Positions 16,134 to 25,692 of a stretch of DNA of 47,720 nucleotides are shown piece by piece. The DNA comes from Paraburkholderia mimosarum LMG 23256 = NBRC 106338 (lineage in GTDB: Bacteria; Pseudomonadota; Gammaproteobacteria; Burkholderiales; Burkholderiaceae), in assembly GCF_000739815.1 (NCBI RefSeq), contig NZ_BBJJ01000056.1, forward strand, positions 1 through 47,720. The letters run 5' to 3'. Within the stretch, counting starts at the first letter, position 1, and each line of letters starts with the position of its first letter. The position numbers were made by a program, and so were the translations under genes. The notes under the pieces are model-generated. The model had not been told where the DNA came from, ran no database searches, and saw only the letters and a program-made list of their open reading frames with translations.

Positions 16134-19100
16134 ATGAGCAGCGAGAGCGTAAAAAGCGTTTGCCCGTACTGCGGCGTAGGCTGCGGGATGATCCTGCACG
16201 TCGAGGACGGCCAGGTCGCCAAGGTTTCCGGCGACACCGAGCATCCGGCCAACTTCGGTCGCCTCTGCACCAAGGGTTCGTCGGCGCATGTCGCGCTGCG
16301 CAAGTCGGGGCGCCTCGAGCGCGCCTTCGTGCGCCATGCGCGCGACGAGGATCCGGTGCCGCTTCCGCTCGATCAGGCGATCACGGAAACCGCGCGCCGC
16401 CTGCGCGCGACGCTGGACGTGCACGGCCCCGATGCGCTGTCGTTCTACGTTTCCGGGCAGATGTCGGTCGAGGCGCAATACCTCGTGAACAAGCTCGCCA
16501 AGGGCTTCGTGCGCACCAACAACATCGAGTCGAATTCGCGCCTGTGCATGGCGAGCGCAGGCAGCGGCTACAAGCTCTCGCTCGGCGCGGATGGTCCGCC
16601 CGGCTCGTACCAGGACTTCGACCGCGCGGATCTGTTCCTCGTGATCGGCGCGAACATGGCGGACTGCCATCCGGTCCTGTTCCTGCGCATGATGGACCGC
16701 GTGAAGGCGGGCGCGAAGCTCATTGTCGTGGACCCGCGCCGCACCACGACCGCAGAGAAAGCGTCGCTTTTCCTGCAGATCGCGCCGGGCACCGATCTCG
16801 CGCTGCTCAATGGTCTGCTTCATCTGCTGCACAAGAACGGCCATACGGATCAGGCCTTCATTGAACAGTACACCGAAGGATGGGACGCGATGCCCGCGTT
16901 CCTCGACGACTACACGCCGGAAAGGGTCGCAGCGATCACAGGTCTGGCCGCCGACGACATTCGCCGCGCCGCGCAGTTGATTGGCGAAGCGCCCGAGTGG
17001 ATGAGCTGCTGGACGATGGGCCTGAACCAGAGCACGCACGGCACGTGGAGCACGAACGCGATCTGCAACCTCCACCTCGCGACGGGCAAGATCTGCCGCC
17101 CGGGCAGCGGACCGTTCTCGCTCACGGGGCAGCCCAACGCGATGGGCGGGCGCGAGATGGGCTACATGGGGCCGGGACTGCCGGGCCAGCGCACGGTGCT
17201 GGCGCAGGAAGACCGCGCGTTCGTGGAAACGGCGTGGAACGTGGCGCCCGGCACGCTCCCCACGAAAGTGGGCGGCGGCACCATCGACATGTTCTCGCGC
17301 ATGGCCGCGGGCGAGATCAAGGCGTGCTGGATCATCTGCACGAATCCGGTTGCGAGCGTCGCGAACCGGCAGACGGTTGTGGCGGGCCTGAGGGCCGCCG
17401 AACTGGTCATCGCGCAGGACGCTTTTCTGGACACCGAAACGAATCAGTACGCCGACGTCCTGCTACCGGGCGCGCTCTGGGCCGAAGCCGAAGGCGTGAT
17501 GATCAACTCCGAGCGCAACATGACGCTCATGCAGCAGGCAGTCGACCCGCCCGGCGAGGCGCTACCCGACTGGAAAATCATCGCGCGCGTGGCCTGCGAG
17601 ATGGGGTTCGCCGATGCATTCAGCTACGCGAGCGCCGCCGAGGTGTTCGACGAAATCACGCGTTTCGCGAACCCGAAGACGGGCTACGACCTGCGCGGCG
17701 CGAGCCACGCGAAGCTGCGCGAAACGCCGCTGCAATGGCCGATCGCGCCCGATGCGGCGAGCGATCGCAATCCGCTGCGCTATGTGAACGACGGCGTGAG
17801 CCAGGCGCTCACGGAGAACGCCGACGGCACGCGCCCGCGCATCGCGTTCGCTACGCCGAGCGGCAAGGGCGTGTTCTTTGCGCGTGCTCATGTTGCGCCC
17901 GCCGAACTCCCCGATGGCACGTTCCCCATCGTCTTCAACACGGGCCGGTTGCAGCACCAGTGGCACACCATGACGAAGACCGGCAAGGTGCCGATGCTCA
18001 ACAAGCTCAATCCGGGCCCCTTCGTCGAGATTCATCCCGAGGACGCCGCCGCGCTCGGCATCGCCGCGAAGGACCGTGTGGAAGTGCGCTCGCGTCGAGG
18101 ACGCGTGGTGCTGCCCGCCGTGGTGACCGACCGTGTGCGTCCCGGCAACTGCTTCGCGCCGATGCACTGGAACGACGTGTATGGCGATGAGCTGTGCGTG
18201 AACGCCGTCACGAGCGATGCGATCGACGCCGTTTCCCGGCAGCCCGAACTGAAGTTCTGCGCGGTCGCGCTCTCTCGCGTCGGTGCGCAATCCGCGCCGC
18301 GCGAGGCCACGCGCATGCCCGATGCCGCCAATGCCCCGGCTGCGCTCGAAGCGAGCGTGCAGCAAGCCGCCAACCCGTTCCAGGAACACGACATGTCCCG
18401 TATCGATGCCTTTTCGACGCTGCTCGGTCTCGACCAGGTCGCCGCGCCGGAGCTGGACGAGGCGCAACGCCTGTACCTCGCGGGCTTCGTCGGCGGCCTG
18501 CGCTCGCTGCGGACGACCGAGCCCGCAGGCGTGCCCGTGCTGCCCGCGCATGCGCCGTTTCCCGCACAGACGCGCATATGGCTCGACGGCCTGCTGGCCG
18601 GTCTTTTCAGCCGCGCGGAGCCCATCGCGCGCAGTGCCGCGCTCGCGGCGCCGGAAGACAAGCCGCACGGCGTGCGTATCGCCCATACGCGCCCGAAGGT
18701 CGTGCTGTTGTGGGCTTCGCAAACAGGCAACGTCGAATCGCTCGTCGAGCGCTACGCGATGCAACTGATGGAGTCGGGCTTCGAGATCCGTACGGCCTGC
18801 ATGGCGGACTACCCGCTTGCGAATCTCGCGAAGGCACAGTACGTACTCCTGATGACGAGCACGTTCGGCGACGGCGACGCGCCCGACAACGGCGCGGCGT
18901 TCTGGAGCGCGCTCGCCGCGGAGAGTGCGCCGCGTCTGGCGGCGCTGCGCTTCTCGGTGCTTTCGCTGGGCGACCGCAACTACGAAGCGTTCTGCGGCCA
19001 TGGCCGCAAGCTCGACGCGCGCCTCGAAGCGCTGGGCGCGACGCGTCTCATGGAACGTGTGGATTGCGACAGCGAATATCAAGGCACGGCCGATGCATGG

Positions 19101-20312
19101 CTCGACCGCATCGTCGTGCGCATCAAGGAAGAAGATGCGGCGCTCCACGCGGTGCCTGCCGACGGCTCGATTCCGGAAGTGCTGCCCGGGTGCGCCGCGA
19201 CGAAGGCGCGCCCGGCCGCCTCGAAACTGCTGAAAAACGTGCGTCTGAACATGCAAGGCGCGACGAAGGACACGCGCTACTTCTCGCTGGCGACGGGCGA
19301 GGCGGGCCTCGACTACGAAGCGGGCGACGCGCTGGGCGTGTGGCCCACCAACTGCCCCGCGCTGGTGGACGAGCTGCTCGGGCTAACGCGTCTTGCCGCC
19401 GATACGCCGGTTGCCGTGAGCGGCCACGGCGAGATGCGCCTCGGCGAGGCGCTCAGCAAGCACTACGAGATCGCGCGCCCCAACGCCGATGCGCTCGCCT
19501 TCATCGCCTCGCGCACGCGCTCCAGGGGCCTCGCCGAGATGCTCGACGAGACGCGCAAGGGCGATCTTCGCAACTGGCTCTGGGGCCAGCAGCTCGCGGA
19601 CGTACTGCACGAATATCCGGTCGATATGAGCGCGTCCGAACTGCTCGGCATGCTCAAGCGCCTTCAGCCACGGCTCTATTCGATTTCGTCGAGCCCGAAG
19701 GCGCATGCGGGCGAAGTGCATCTGACCGTTTCGGCCGTGCGCTACAGCAACGGCCGCCGCGAGCGCAAGGGCGTGGCCTCGACCTTCCTTGCCGACCGCG
19801 CGCAAGAGGGCAGCGTGCCCGTGTTCGTGCAGAAGAGCACGCATTTCCGGCCGCCGCGCAATGGCGACACGCCGATGATCATGGTCGGCCCCGGCACCGG
19901 TGTCGCGCCGTTCCGCGGCTTCCTGCACGAGCGCCAGGCACGCGGCGACACGGGCCGGAACTGGCTCTTCTTCGGCGAGCAGCACGCGGCAACCGACTTC
20001 TACTACCGCGACGAGCTGGAGCAGATGCACAAGGATGGCCACCTCGACCGGCTCGACCTCGCGTTCTCGCGCGATCAAAGCGACAAGGTCTACGTGCAGG
20101 ACCGCATGCGCGAGCAGGGCGCGCAGCTATGGGCGTGGCTGCAGGAAGGGGCGCACGTGTACGTATGCGGCGATGCGAGCCGCATGGCGAAGGACGTCGA
20201 TGCGGCGCTAAGGGAAGTGGTGTCCGGGCACGGCGGGATGAGCGCCGACGCTGCGAACGAATACGTCAGTGCGCTCGGACGGGAAAAACGCTACGTGCGC
20301 GACGTCTATTGA
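16134..20312 (+). CDS. nasA: assimilatory nitrate reductase fused to a CysJ-like flavoreductase
   Basis: A 1392-residue fusion. Residues 1-60 hold the [4Fe-4S] motif CPYCGVGC with the later RLCTKG. About 60-560 is the molybdopterin oxidoreductase core, and about 590-690 the dinucleotide-binding domain (FNTGRLQHQWHTMTKTGK). A linker of about 150 residues resembles the CysJ N-terminus. The rest is a diflavin reductase: an FMN flavodoxin (LLWASQTGNVESL near 865), FAD-binding domain (RLYSISSSPKAHAGEVHLTV near 1180) and NADP-binding domain ending EKRYVRDVY. It can thus draw electrons from NADPH to reduce nitrate without a separate ferredoxin or NasC. It lies 96 bases after nirD; the ribosome site is weak. 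Confidence 0.95.
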   Translation: MSSESVKSVCPYCGVGCGMILHVEDGQVAKVSGDTEHPANFGRLCTKGSSAHVALRKSGRLERAFVRHARDEDPVPLPLDQAITETARRLRATLDVHGPDALSFYVSGQMSVEAQYLVNKLAKGFVRTNNIESNSRLCMASAGSGYKLSLGADGPPGSYQDFDRADLFLVIGANMADCHPVLFLRMMDRVKAGAKLIVVDPRRTTTAEKASLFLQIAPGTDLALLNGLLHLLHKNGHTDQAFIEQYTEGWDAMPAFLDDYTPERVAAITGLAADDIRRAAQLIGEAPEWMSCWTMGLNQSTHGTWSTNAICNLHLATGKICRPGSGPFSLTGQPNAMGGREMGYMGPGLPGQRTVLAQEDRAFVETAWNVAPGTLPTKVGGGTIDMFSRMAAGEIKACWIICTNPVASVANRQTVVAGLRAAELVIAQDAFLDTETNQYADVLLPGALWAEAEGVMINSERNMTLMQQAVDPPGEALPDWKIIARVACEMGFADAFSYASAAEVFDEITRFANPKTGYDLRGASHAKLRETPLQWPIAPDAASDRNPLRYVNDGVSQALTENADGTRPRIAFATPSGKGVFFARAHVAPAELPDGTFPIVFNTGRLQHQWHTMTKTGKVPMLNKLNPGPFVEIHPEDAAALGIAAKDRVEVRSRRGRVVLPAVVTDRVRPGNCFAPMHWNDVYGDELCVNAVTSDAIDAVSRQPELKFCAVALSRVGAQSAPREATRMPDAANAPAALEASVQQAANPFQEHDMSRIDAFSTLLGLDQVAAPELDEAQRLYLAGFVGGLRSLRTTEPAGVPVLPAHAPFPAQTRIWLDGLLAGLFSRAEPIARSAALAAPEDKPHGVRIAHTRPKVVLLWASQTGNVESLVERYAMQLMESGFEIRTACMADYPLANLAKAQYVLLMTSTFGDGDAPDNGAAFWSALAAESAPRLAALRFSVLSLGDRNYEAFCGHGRKLDARLEALGATRLMERVDCDSEYQGTADAWLDRIVVRIKEEDAALHAVPADGSIPEVLPGCAATKARPAASKLLKNVRLNMQGATKDTRYFSLATGEAGLDYEAGDALGVWPTNCPALVDELLGLTRLAADTPVAVSGHGEMRLGEALSKHYEIARPNADALAFIASRTRSRGLAEMLDETRKGDLRNWLWGQQLADVLHEYPVDMSASELLGMLKRLQPRLYSISSSPKAHAGEVHLTVSAVRYSNGRRERKGVASTFLADRAQEGSVPVFVQKSTHFRPPRNGDTPMIMVGPGTGVAPFRGFLHERQARGDTGRNWLFFGEQHAATDFYYRDELEQMHKDGHLDRLDLAFSRDQSDKVYVQDRMREQGAQLWAWLQEGAHVYVCGDASRMAKDVDAALREVVSGHGGMSADAANEYVSALGREKRYVRDVY

Positions 20313-20568
20313 AGGGGCGCGGCGCGGCTTCGGACAAGCAGCCCCGTGCCGCACGGCCGCCCGCGTGCCACATCTTCAGTGCGCGCGAGCGTCGCGCGCG
20401 CGCCTGGTCCACGCACGCAACGTCTTCATCTTCGTTGCCGAGCCCGGCATGGAGACCGCCCCGGCCGCTTTTCGCCGCAACGGGTTCGGGCAACAGGATG
20501 GCCACGAGGAACGTCAGGCACGAGCCTGCGAACACGGCCACCACGCTCATCGAGATCGATTCGAACAT
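20266..20568 (-). CDS. small single-TM protein, hypothetical
   Basis: A possible 100-residue protein. The ATG at 20568 follows GGGGAGCAAGGGG. The first 25 residues form one hydrophobic helix (SMSVVAVFAGSCLTFLVAILL), and the remainder is basic and disordered-looking. Its 3' end overlaps the last 47 bases of nasA on the opposite strand, which argues for caution. The start region and membrane segment look real, but the C-terminal part could be a chance open frame. Confidence 0.4.
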   Translation of the reverse strand: MFESISMSVVAVFAGSCLTFLVAILLPEPVAAKSGRGGLHAGLGNEDEDVACVDQARARRSRALKMWHAGGRAARGCLSEAAPRPFNRRRARSVFPVRAH

Positions 20569-20767
20569 CCCCTTGCTCCCCGGTAAAATGGTGCCCGGCG
20601 GGGACGCCGCGCTATGCGCAACGCAGGCGCTGGCATCTCCGTCATGGCAGTCCATTTTCCGCAGGGCGCGCGCCGGCGTCCAAGACGATATTCGGATTGG
20701 AACGATAAGCGCGCCTTATGAACGCATTCGAATCATTTCCGGAGACATTCGGGAGGCAGCTATCTTG

Positions 20768-21664
20768 ATGCTTCGCTCGATACGCTACGTGCTCACCGTG
20801 GCGGAGTTGAAGAATTTCACGCGGGCAGCCGAGGTGCTGCACGTCTCGCAGCCGGCGCTCTCACAGCAGATCCGGCAACTGGAAAACGAGCTCGGCGGCG
20901 CGTTGTTCGACCGCAGCGGCCGCGCCATCAGCCTCACCGAATTCGGGCGCGCGTACATCGAGCACGCGCGCCAGGCGCTCCTGCATCTCGACGCGGGCAA
21001 GCGCGCGCTCCACGAGGTGCACGATCTCACGCGCGGCCTCTTGCGACTCGCCTATACGCCCACCTTCGCCGAATATCTGATCGCGCCGGCGCTGCGTGGT
21101 TTTCGCGCTGCACATCCGGCCATCGCGCTCGAAGTGAGCGAGCGGCCGCTGGAAGACATCGAAAGCGGACTCGAGCGCGACGAGCTCGACCTCGGCATTG
21201 GCTTCACCGACGTGCGTTCTGACGAAATCGAAGTGCGTCCGCTCTTTGCCGAGCAGATGGCGCTGCTCGTGGCCACGCGCCATCCGCTCGCACGCCGGCG
21301 CACCGGGATCACGGCGGACCAGCTGGGGGCGATGCCGCTCGCGCTGTTGAGCCCGGACTTCGTGGTGCGCCGCTTCGCCGACGCATACTTCCGCGCCCAC
21401 CAGCTGATTCCGCGTGTGATGCTGGAGTCCAACTCGGTGGGTACCGTGCTCAAGCTCGTGAAGGACGGCGCGCTCGGCACGCTGCTGCCTTCAGCGCTGT
21501 TGCGCGAGCATCGCGGGCTCGTCGCGTTGCCCGTGACGCCCGCGTTGCCGCAGCGCACCGTCGCGCTGCTCACGCGGCGGCGGGCATCGACCACGCTGGC
21601 GGCGAATGCGTTTTCCGATGTGCTGCTCGGCCTCATCGCCCACGAGCACCTTGGCACGGAGTAA
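20768..21664 (+). CDS. LysR family regulator, CynR-like
   Basis: A 298-residue LysR regulator whose N-terminal HTH (ELKNFTRAAEVLHVSQPALSQQIRQLE) and LTEFGRAYIEHARQAL linker are those of the CynR subgroup, which in E. coli activates cyanate degradation. No cyanase or carbonic anhydrase gene is present in the window, so its target is elsewhere or different. ATG at 20768 is given; GGGAGG is better spaced for an in-frame TTG three bases earlier. It lies between the nitrate cluster and a convergent phosphoesterase gene. Confidence 0.88.
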   Translation: MLRSIRYVLTVAELKNFTRAAEVLHVSQPALSQQIRQLENELGGALFDRSGRAISLTEFGRAYIEHARQALLHLDAGKRALHEVHDLTRGLLRLAYTPTFAEYLIAPALRGFRAAHPAIALEVSERPLEDIESGLERDELDLGIGFTDVRSDEIEVRPLFAEQMALLVATRHPLARRRTGITADQLGAMPLALLSPDFVVRRFADAYFRAHQLIPRVMLESNSVGTVLKLVKDGALGTLLPSALLREHRGLVALPVTPALPQRTVALLTRRRASTTLAANAFSDVLLGLIAHEHLGTE

Positions 21665-21684
21665 GGAGGCCGCCCCCGAACGCG

Positions 21685-23073
21685 TCACCGTTGCGGCGAC
21701 GAAAGCAGGTTGTGGAAGAAGTCCACCGCGTGCTGGCGAGTGGGTGTCGAGACGAGCGTGGCAGTCGGGTCGAGCCCGGCGCGGCGCGCCGTGCCGCTCA
21801 CGAGACTCTTTTGCAGATCGTTGAGCGGGCGCGCGAGATCGGTCGCGATGAAGCCCGAGGCGGGCGGCGTAGCGATGGCCGGCAGATCGGTGCGCGGCGC
21901 GTCGAGCGTGAGCAACGGCGCGAGCGTGGGTGCGGCCTCCACGCGCTGGCTCGCGAGCATCTCGGCGGGTGCGATGCCGAGCCAGTCGCGCAGGGTCGCG
22001 AGAATCGACGTGTGATCGAAGGGCGTGGCGCCGGGCGAGCGGAACACGGTGCCGGGCGCGATATACGGCGAAACCACGACGGCGGGCACGCGCACGCCAA
22101 AGCTGTCGAAGCCGAAGTTCTGATCGCCGGGATCGCTCGCGGCGTCGGGCGGCACGGCGTTGGCGGGAGGCAGCACGTGGTCGTAGGTGCCGCCGTGCTC
22201 GTCGTAGGTGATGACGAGCAGCGCTTCGGGCCACGCCGGCGACGTGCTCAAGGCATGCCAGATCTCATAGAGGAAGCTTTCACCGGCGTAGACATCGTGG
22301 GGCGGGTGCTGGTCGTTGGGATCGAGCAGGAAGCGCGGTTCGATGAACGAATACTGCGGCAGCGTGTTGTTCTGGCAGGCGGAAATGAAGGCGCTGAAGC
22401 GCTGGAAATTCGGCCTGTATTTCGCATCCCATAGCGTCGGGAACATCGTGAGCGTGAGCGAGGGCGCGACGAGTGCGGCGCTGTACACGGCCCAGCTCGC
22501 GCCCACGTCGCCGAGCACGTTGAAGATGGTGCGCACCTGCCAGTCGAACGGGTCGGGCGGAGAACCGTTGTCGACATGGCCGTTCGAGGTGCCCGCATGG
22601 GCGAATGCGCGGTTCGGCCAGGTCTGGCTCGGCACGGGGGCGAACCAGGCGTCCGAGACGGCGTATGCGCGCGCGAGCGTGGATAGCACCTTCAACTGGT
22701 CGGGGCTGTGGCACTGCATGACCTGGCTCGCGTCCGTCGTCGAAGTCGTTTCGTAGTCTTGCACGAAGCCTGACATCGGCGTGGCGCCCGGCGCGTTGCC
22801 GAGCAGCTGGATGCGCACGTTCGCGAACGTCTCTTGCGGATCGGGATCGGGCAGCGTGGCGGTGGAGGCGGGCATGCTCGCGGCGATGGTGCCGCCCGCT
22901 GTCGTCGGGTTGGACAGACCCGCCTTGAGGCCGTCGAATGGGCGCTCCGCGCTGGCGGCCGGGATGAAGTGCGCGGGGCTGGCACCGTTGCCGTAGAGGC
23001 CCCCGAGCATCGTATCGAACGAACGGTTTTCGAACATCACGACGACGACGTGTTTGATCTTCTGCATCGGCAT
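21685..23073 (-). CDS. alkaline phosphatase-superfamily phosphoesterase
   Basis: A 462-residue phosphoesterase of the family shared by phospholipase C and acid phosphatase AcpA. The metal-binding N-terminal motif is HVVVVMFENRSFDTMLG, with later landmarks WPNRAFAHAGTSNGH, DPNDQHPPHD and ITYDEHGGTYDHVLPP. It would hydrolyse phosphomonoesters or phosphodiesters. No signal peptide or Tat motif precedes the domain at the chosen start, so a cytoplasmic location is suggested, unlike many relatives. The ATG at 23073 has GGAGA at five bases; an upstream frame to 23133 looks non-coding. Confidence 0.88.
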   Translation of the reverse strand: MPMQKIKHVVVVMFENRSFDTMLGGLYGNGASPAHFIPAASAERPFDGLKAGLSNPTTAGGTIAASMPASTATLPDPDPQETFANVRIQLLGNAPGATPMSGFVQDYETTSTTDASQVMQCHSPDQLKVLSTLARAYAVSDAWFAPVPSQTWPNRAFAHAGTSNGHVDNGSPPDPFDWQVRTIFNVLGDVGASWAVYSAALVAPSLTLTMFPTLWDAKYRPNFQRFSAFISACQNNTLPQYSFIEPRFLLDPNDQHPPHDVYAGESFLYEIWHALSTSPAWPEALLVITYDEHGGTYDHVLPPANAVPPDAASDPGDQNFGFDSFGVRVPAVVVSPYIAPGTVFRSPGATPFDHTSILATLRDWLGIAPAEMLASQRVEAAPTLAPLLTLDAPRTDLPAIATPPASGFIATDLARPLNDLQKSLVSGTARRAGLDPTATLVSTPTRQHAVDFFHNLLSSPQR

Positions 23074-23175
23074 GGGGCTCTCCGTCTCCCGGGTCTGAGG
23101 CAGAGTATTGGTGCACGAATGCACGATCGGCAAGGTTCGCGAACACTGAGCAAACGTGCCGATACGCCGCGAACG

Positions 23176-23394
23176 CTACCGCATCCTCGTGCGCCAGAGT
23201 TCGTGCCCTGCGCAGGTCGCGAGAAAAACGCCAAGCAGGATCGCGGCGACCGCCGCCGACTGATCCCCGGTCCCCGCGCCGCCCGCCAAGGCCCGCAGCC
23301 AGAGGTGCACTCCCGCACCCGTCGCGGCGAGCCCGAGTGCGAGGCCGGCGATCGCCAGCGTCGCGCGCCGCCGCGCGTGTTCCCAATGCTTCAT
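23176..23394 (-). CDS. small two-TM membrane protein
   Basis: A 72-residue hypothetical membrane protein with two hydrophobic helices (about residues 11-33 and 44-62), a short glycine-rich loop and basic ends. The ATG is preceded by GAGGGGGCAAT, a strong ribosome site, which is the main reason for calling it. It lies 100 bases upstream of the phosphoesterase gene on the same strand and could share its transcript. No family was recognised. Confidence 0.6.
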   Translation of the reverse strand: MKHWEHARRRATLAIAGLALGLAATGAGVHLWLRALAGGAGTGDQSAAVAAILLGVFLATCAGHELWRTRMR

Positions 23395-23702
23395 ATTGCC
23401 CCCTCGAGGTGCTTACGTTTGCGCGTCTGGAAGACGCCGTAAGGGCACGATACGCCGCCAGAATTCACTCGGCATGGGCCGCCAAAAATGTGGGGCCGTG
23501 AGCGCATGCAAAGGCGCGCATGAGGCCGCCTCGCTAACCCGCGCCTACCCGCCTGAACGGGCCCCACCGGCGCACCAGCCGGGCCTGTGGGATAATTACG
23601 GTTTGCCCGGAGCGCAGCTCAAGAGGTTGTTCGCGAGGGCGCGCGTGGGGCCTTTATTCCCGTGGCCCGCTTCCTTTCTGCGACTTTTCTTCCACAGCCA
23701 CA
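23395..23702. other. intergenic region upstream of ilvD
   Basis: No gene is supported. It separates the divergent small membrane protein and ilvD and should hold both promoters. A GATAAT sequence near 23590 could be a -10 box for ilvD, but no matching -35 box is clear. I see no leader-peptide gene rich in branched-chain codons and no terminator hairpin that would indicate attenuation. Confidence 0.35.
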
Positions 23703-25562
23703 ATGCCCGCATACCGTTCCAAAACCTCCACCGCCGGCCGCAACATGGCAGGTGCGCGCTCCCTTTGGCGCGCCACCGGCATGAAAGACGAAGATTTTGC
23801 CAAGCCGATCATCGCGGTCGTCAATTCGTTCACCCAGTTCGTCCCCGGCCACGTGCACCTGAAAGACCTCGGTCAGCTCGTGGCGCGCGAAATCGAAGCC
23901 GCGGGCGGCGTGGCCAAGGAATTCAACACCATCGCCGTTGACGACGGCATCGCCATGGGTCACGACGGCATGCTGTATTCGCTGCCGAGCCGCGACATCA
24001 TTGCCGATTCGGTGGAGTACATGGTCAACGCGCACTGCGCCGACGCCATGGTGTGCATCTCGAACTGCGACAAGATCACGCCGGGCATGCTGATGGCCGC
24101 CATGCGCCTGAACATTCCGGTGATCTTCGTCTCGGGAGGCCCGATGGAAGCGGGCAAGACGCGCCTCGCGAACCCGGTCACGAAGGCCATCGAAGTCAAG
24201 AAGCTCGACCTGATCGACGCCATGGTGATCGCGGCCGACAGCAAGTATTCCGACGCCGAAGTCGCCGAAGTCGAGCGCTCCGCCTGCCCGACCTGCGGTT
24301 CGTGCTCGGGCATGTTCACGGCCAACTCGATGAACTGCCTGACCGAAGCGCTGGGCCTCTCGCTGCCGGGCAACGGCACCGTGGTCGCCACGCACGCCGA
24401 CCGCGAGCAGCTTTTCAAGCGCGCCGGCCGCCGCATCGTCGAACTCGCGCGCCAGTACTACGAACAGGAAGACGAGCGCGTGCTGCCGCGCTCGGTGGGC
24501 TTCAAGGCGTTCGAGAACGCCATGACGCTCGATATCGCCATGGGCGGCTCGACCAACACGATCCTGCACCTGCTGGCCATCGCGCAGGAAGCGGGCATCG
24601 ACTTCAGCATGCGCGACATCGACCGCCTTTCGCGCGTCGTGCCGCAGCTGTGCAAGGTCGCGCCGAACACGAACAAGTACCACATCGAAGACGTGCACCG
24701 CGCGGGCGGCATCATGGCGATCCTCGGCGAGCTGGAGCGCGCGGGCAAGCTGCACACCGACGTGCCCGCCGTGCACGCGCCGTCGCTCAAGGAAGCGCTC
24801 GAGCAGTGGGACATCACGCGCACCCAGGACGAAGCGGTCAAGACGTTCTACATGGCGGGTCCCGCCGGCGTTCCCACCCAGGTCGCGTTCAGCCAGAACA
24901 CGCGCTGGCCGAGCCTCGACACGGATCGCGCCGAAGGCTGCATCCGCTCGTACGAGCACGCGTTCTCGAAGGAAGGCGGCCTTGCCGTGCTGACGGGCAA
25001 TATCGCGCTCGACGGCTGCGTGGTGAAGACCGCGGGCGTTGACGACAGCATTCTCGTGTTCGAGGGCACCGCGCACGTGACCGAGTCGCAGGACGAAGCG
25101 GTGGAGAACATCCTCGCCGACAAGGTCAAGGCCGGCGACGTGGTGATCGTGCGCTACGAAGGCCCGCGCGGCGGCCCCGGCATGCAGGAAATGCTCTACC
25201 CGACCAGCTACATCAAGTCGAAGGGCCTCGGCAAGGCGTGCGCGCTGCTGACCGACGGCCGCTTCTCGGGTGGCACCTCGGGTCTTTCGATCGGCCACTG
25301 CTCGCCGGAAGCGGCAGCGGGCGGCGCAATCGGTCTCGTGCGCGACGGCGACAAGATCCGCATCGACATTCCGAACCGCACGATCAACGTGCTGGTCCCG
25401 GACGAGGAACTCGCCCGCCGCCGCGAAGAGCAGAACGCCAAGGGATGGAAGCCGTCAAAGGTTCGTCCGCGCAAGGTGTCGGCGGCGCTCAAAGCCTATG
25501 CGAAGCTCGTGATGTCGGCGGATAAGGGCGCGGTGCGCGACCTTTCGCTGCTGGACGACTGA
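23703..25562 (+). CDS. ilvD: dihydroxy-acid dehydratase
   Basis: A 619-residue enzyme that dehydrates 2,3-dihydroxy-isovalerate and -methylvalerate to the 2-oxo acids in valine and isoleucine synthesis. Fe-S ligands are seen in CISNCDKITPGML (about residue 119) and ACPTCGSCSGMFTANSMNCL (about 193). The C-terminal GRFSGGTSGLSIGHCSPEAA motif is intact. The long E. coli-type length is normal for proteobacteria. It stands alone, with no other ilv gene in the window, and converges on icd. Confidence 0.97.
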   Translation: MPAYRSKTSTAGRNMAGARSLWRATGMKDEDFAKPIIAVVNSFTQFVPGHVHLKDLGQLVAREIEAAGGVAKEFNTIAVDDGIAMGHDGMLYSLPSRDIIADSVEYMVNAHCADAMVCISNCDKITPGMLMAAMRLNIPVIFVSGGPMEAGKTRLANPVTKAIEVKKLDLIDAMVIAADSKYSDAEVAEVERSACPTCGSCSGMFTANSMNCLTEALGLSLPGNGTVVATHADREQLFKRAGRRIVELARQYYEQEDERVLPRSVGFKAFENAMTLDIAMGGSTNTILHLLAIAQEAGIDFSMRDIDRLSRVVPQLCKVAPNTNKYHIEDVHRAGGIMAILGELERAGKLHTDVPAVHAPSLKEALEQWDITRTQDEAVKTFYMAGPAGVPTQVAFSQNTRWPSLDTDRAEGCIRSYEHAFSKEGGLAVLTGNIALDGCVVKTAGVDDSILVFEGTAHVTESQDEAVENILADKVKAGDVVIVRYEGPRGGPGMQEMLYPTSYIKSKGLGKACALLTDGRFSGGTSGLSIGHCSPEAAAGGAIGLVRDGDKIRIDIPNRTINVLVPDEELARRREEQNAKGWKPSKVRPRKVSAALKAYAKLVMSADKGAVRDLSLLDD

Positions 25563-25608
25563 GCCTGAAACGGGGCGGTCCGCATGGGCCGCCACGCGCA
25601 AGAAGGTC

Positions 25609-25640
25609 AAAAAAAATCGAGCCTCCCATGGGAGGCTCGA
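25609..25640 (-). terminator. intrinsic terminator of icd
   Basis: Perfect inverted repeat TCGAGCCTCCC/GGGAGGCTCGA (25617-25640), with the centre forming a CATG loop. Read on the minus strand it is followed directly by eight Ts (25609-25616). It lies 52 bases after the icd stop. On the plus strand no T-run follows, so it serves icd more than ilvD. Confidence 0.9.
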
Positions 25641-25692
25641 TTCATTTGGGTGCAACGTCCCCCGCGCAACGCACGGGGGAAGGTTCCGGCAA

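Noticed and set aside
12735..17075. Very long minus-strand open frame opposite nirB-nirD-nasA
   Set aside because: It is a shadow of high-GC3 coding DNA on the other strand, with low-complexity His/Arg/Ala-rich translation and no family pattern.
18194..20767. Long plus-strand open frame in front of the CynR-like gene, overlapping nasA
   Set aside because: It is the alternative frame of nasA; only the portion from 20768 shows LysR similarity and start signals.
20768..21664. Naming the LysR gene cynR
   Set aside because: The protein resembles CynR, but no cyanase or carbonic anhydrase gene is adjacent, so the symbol is not justified.
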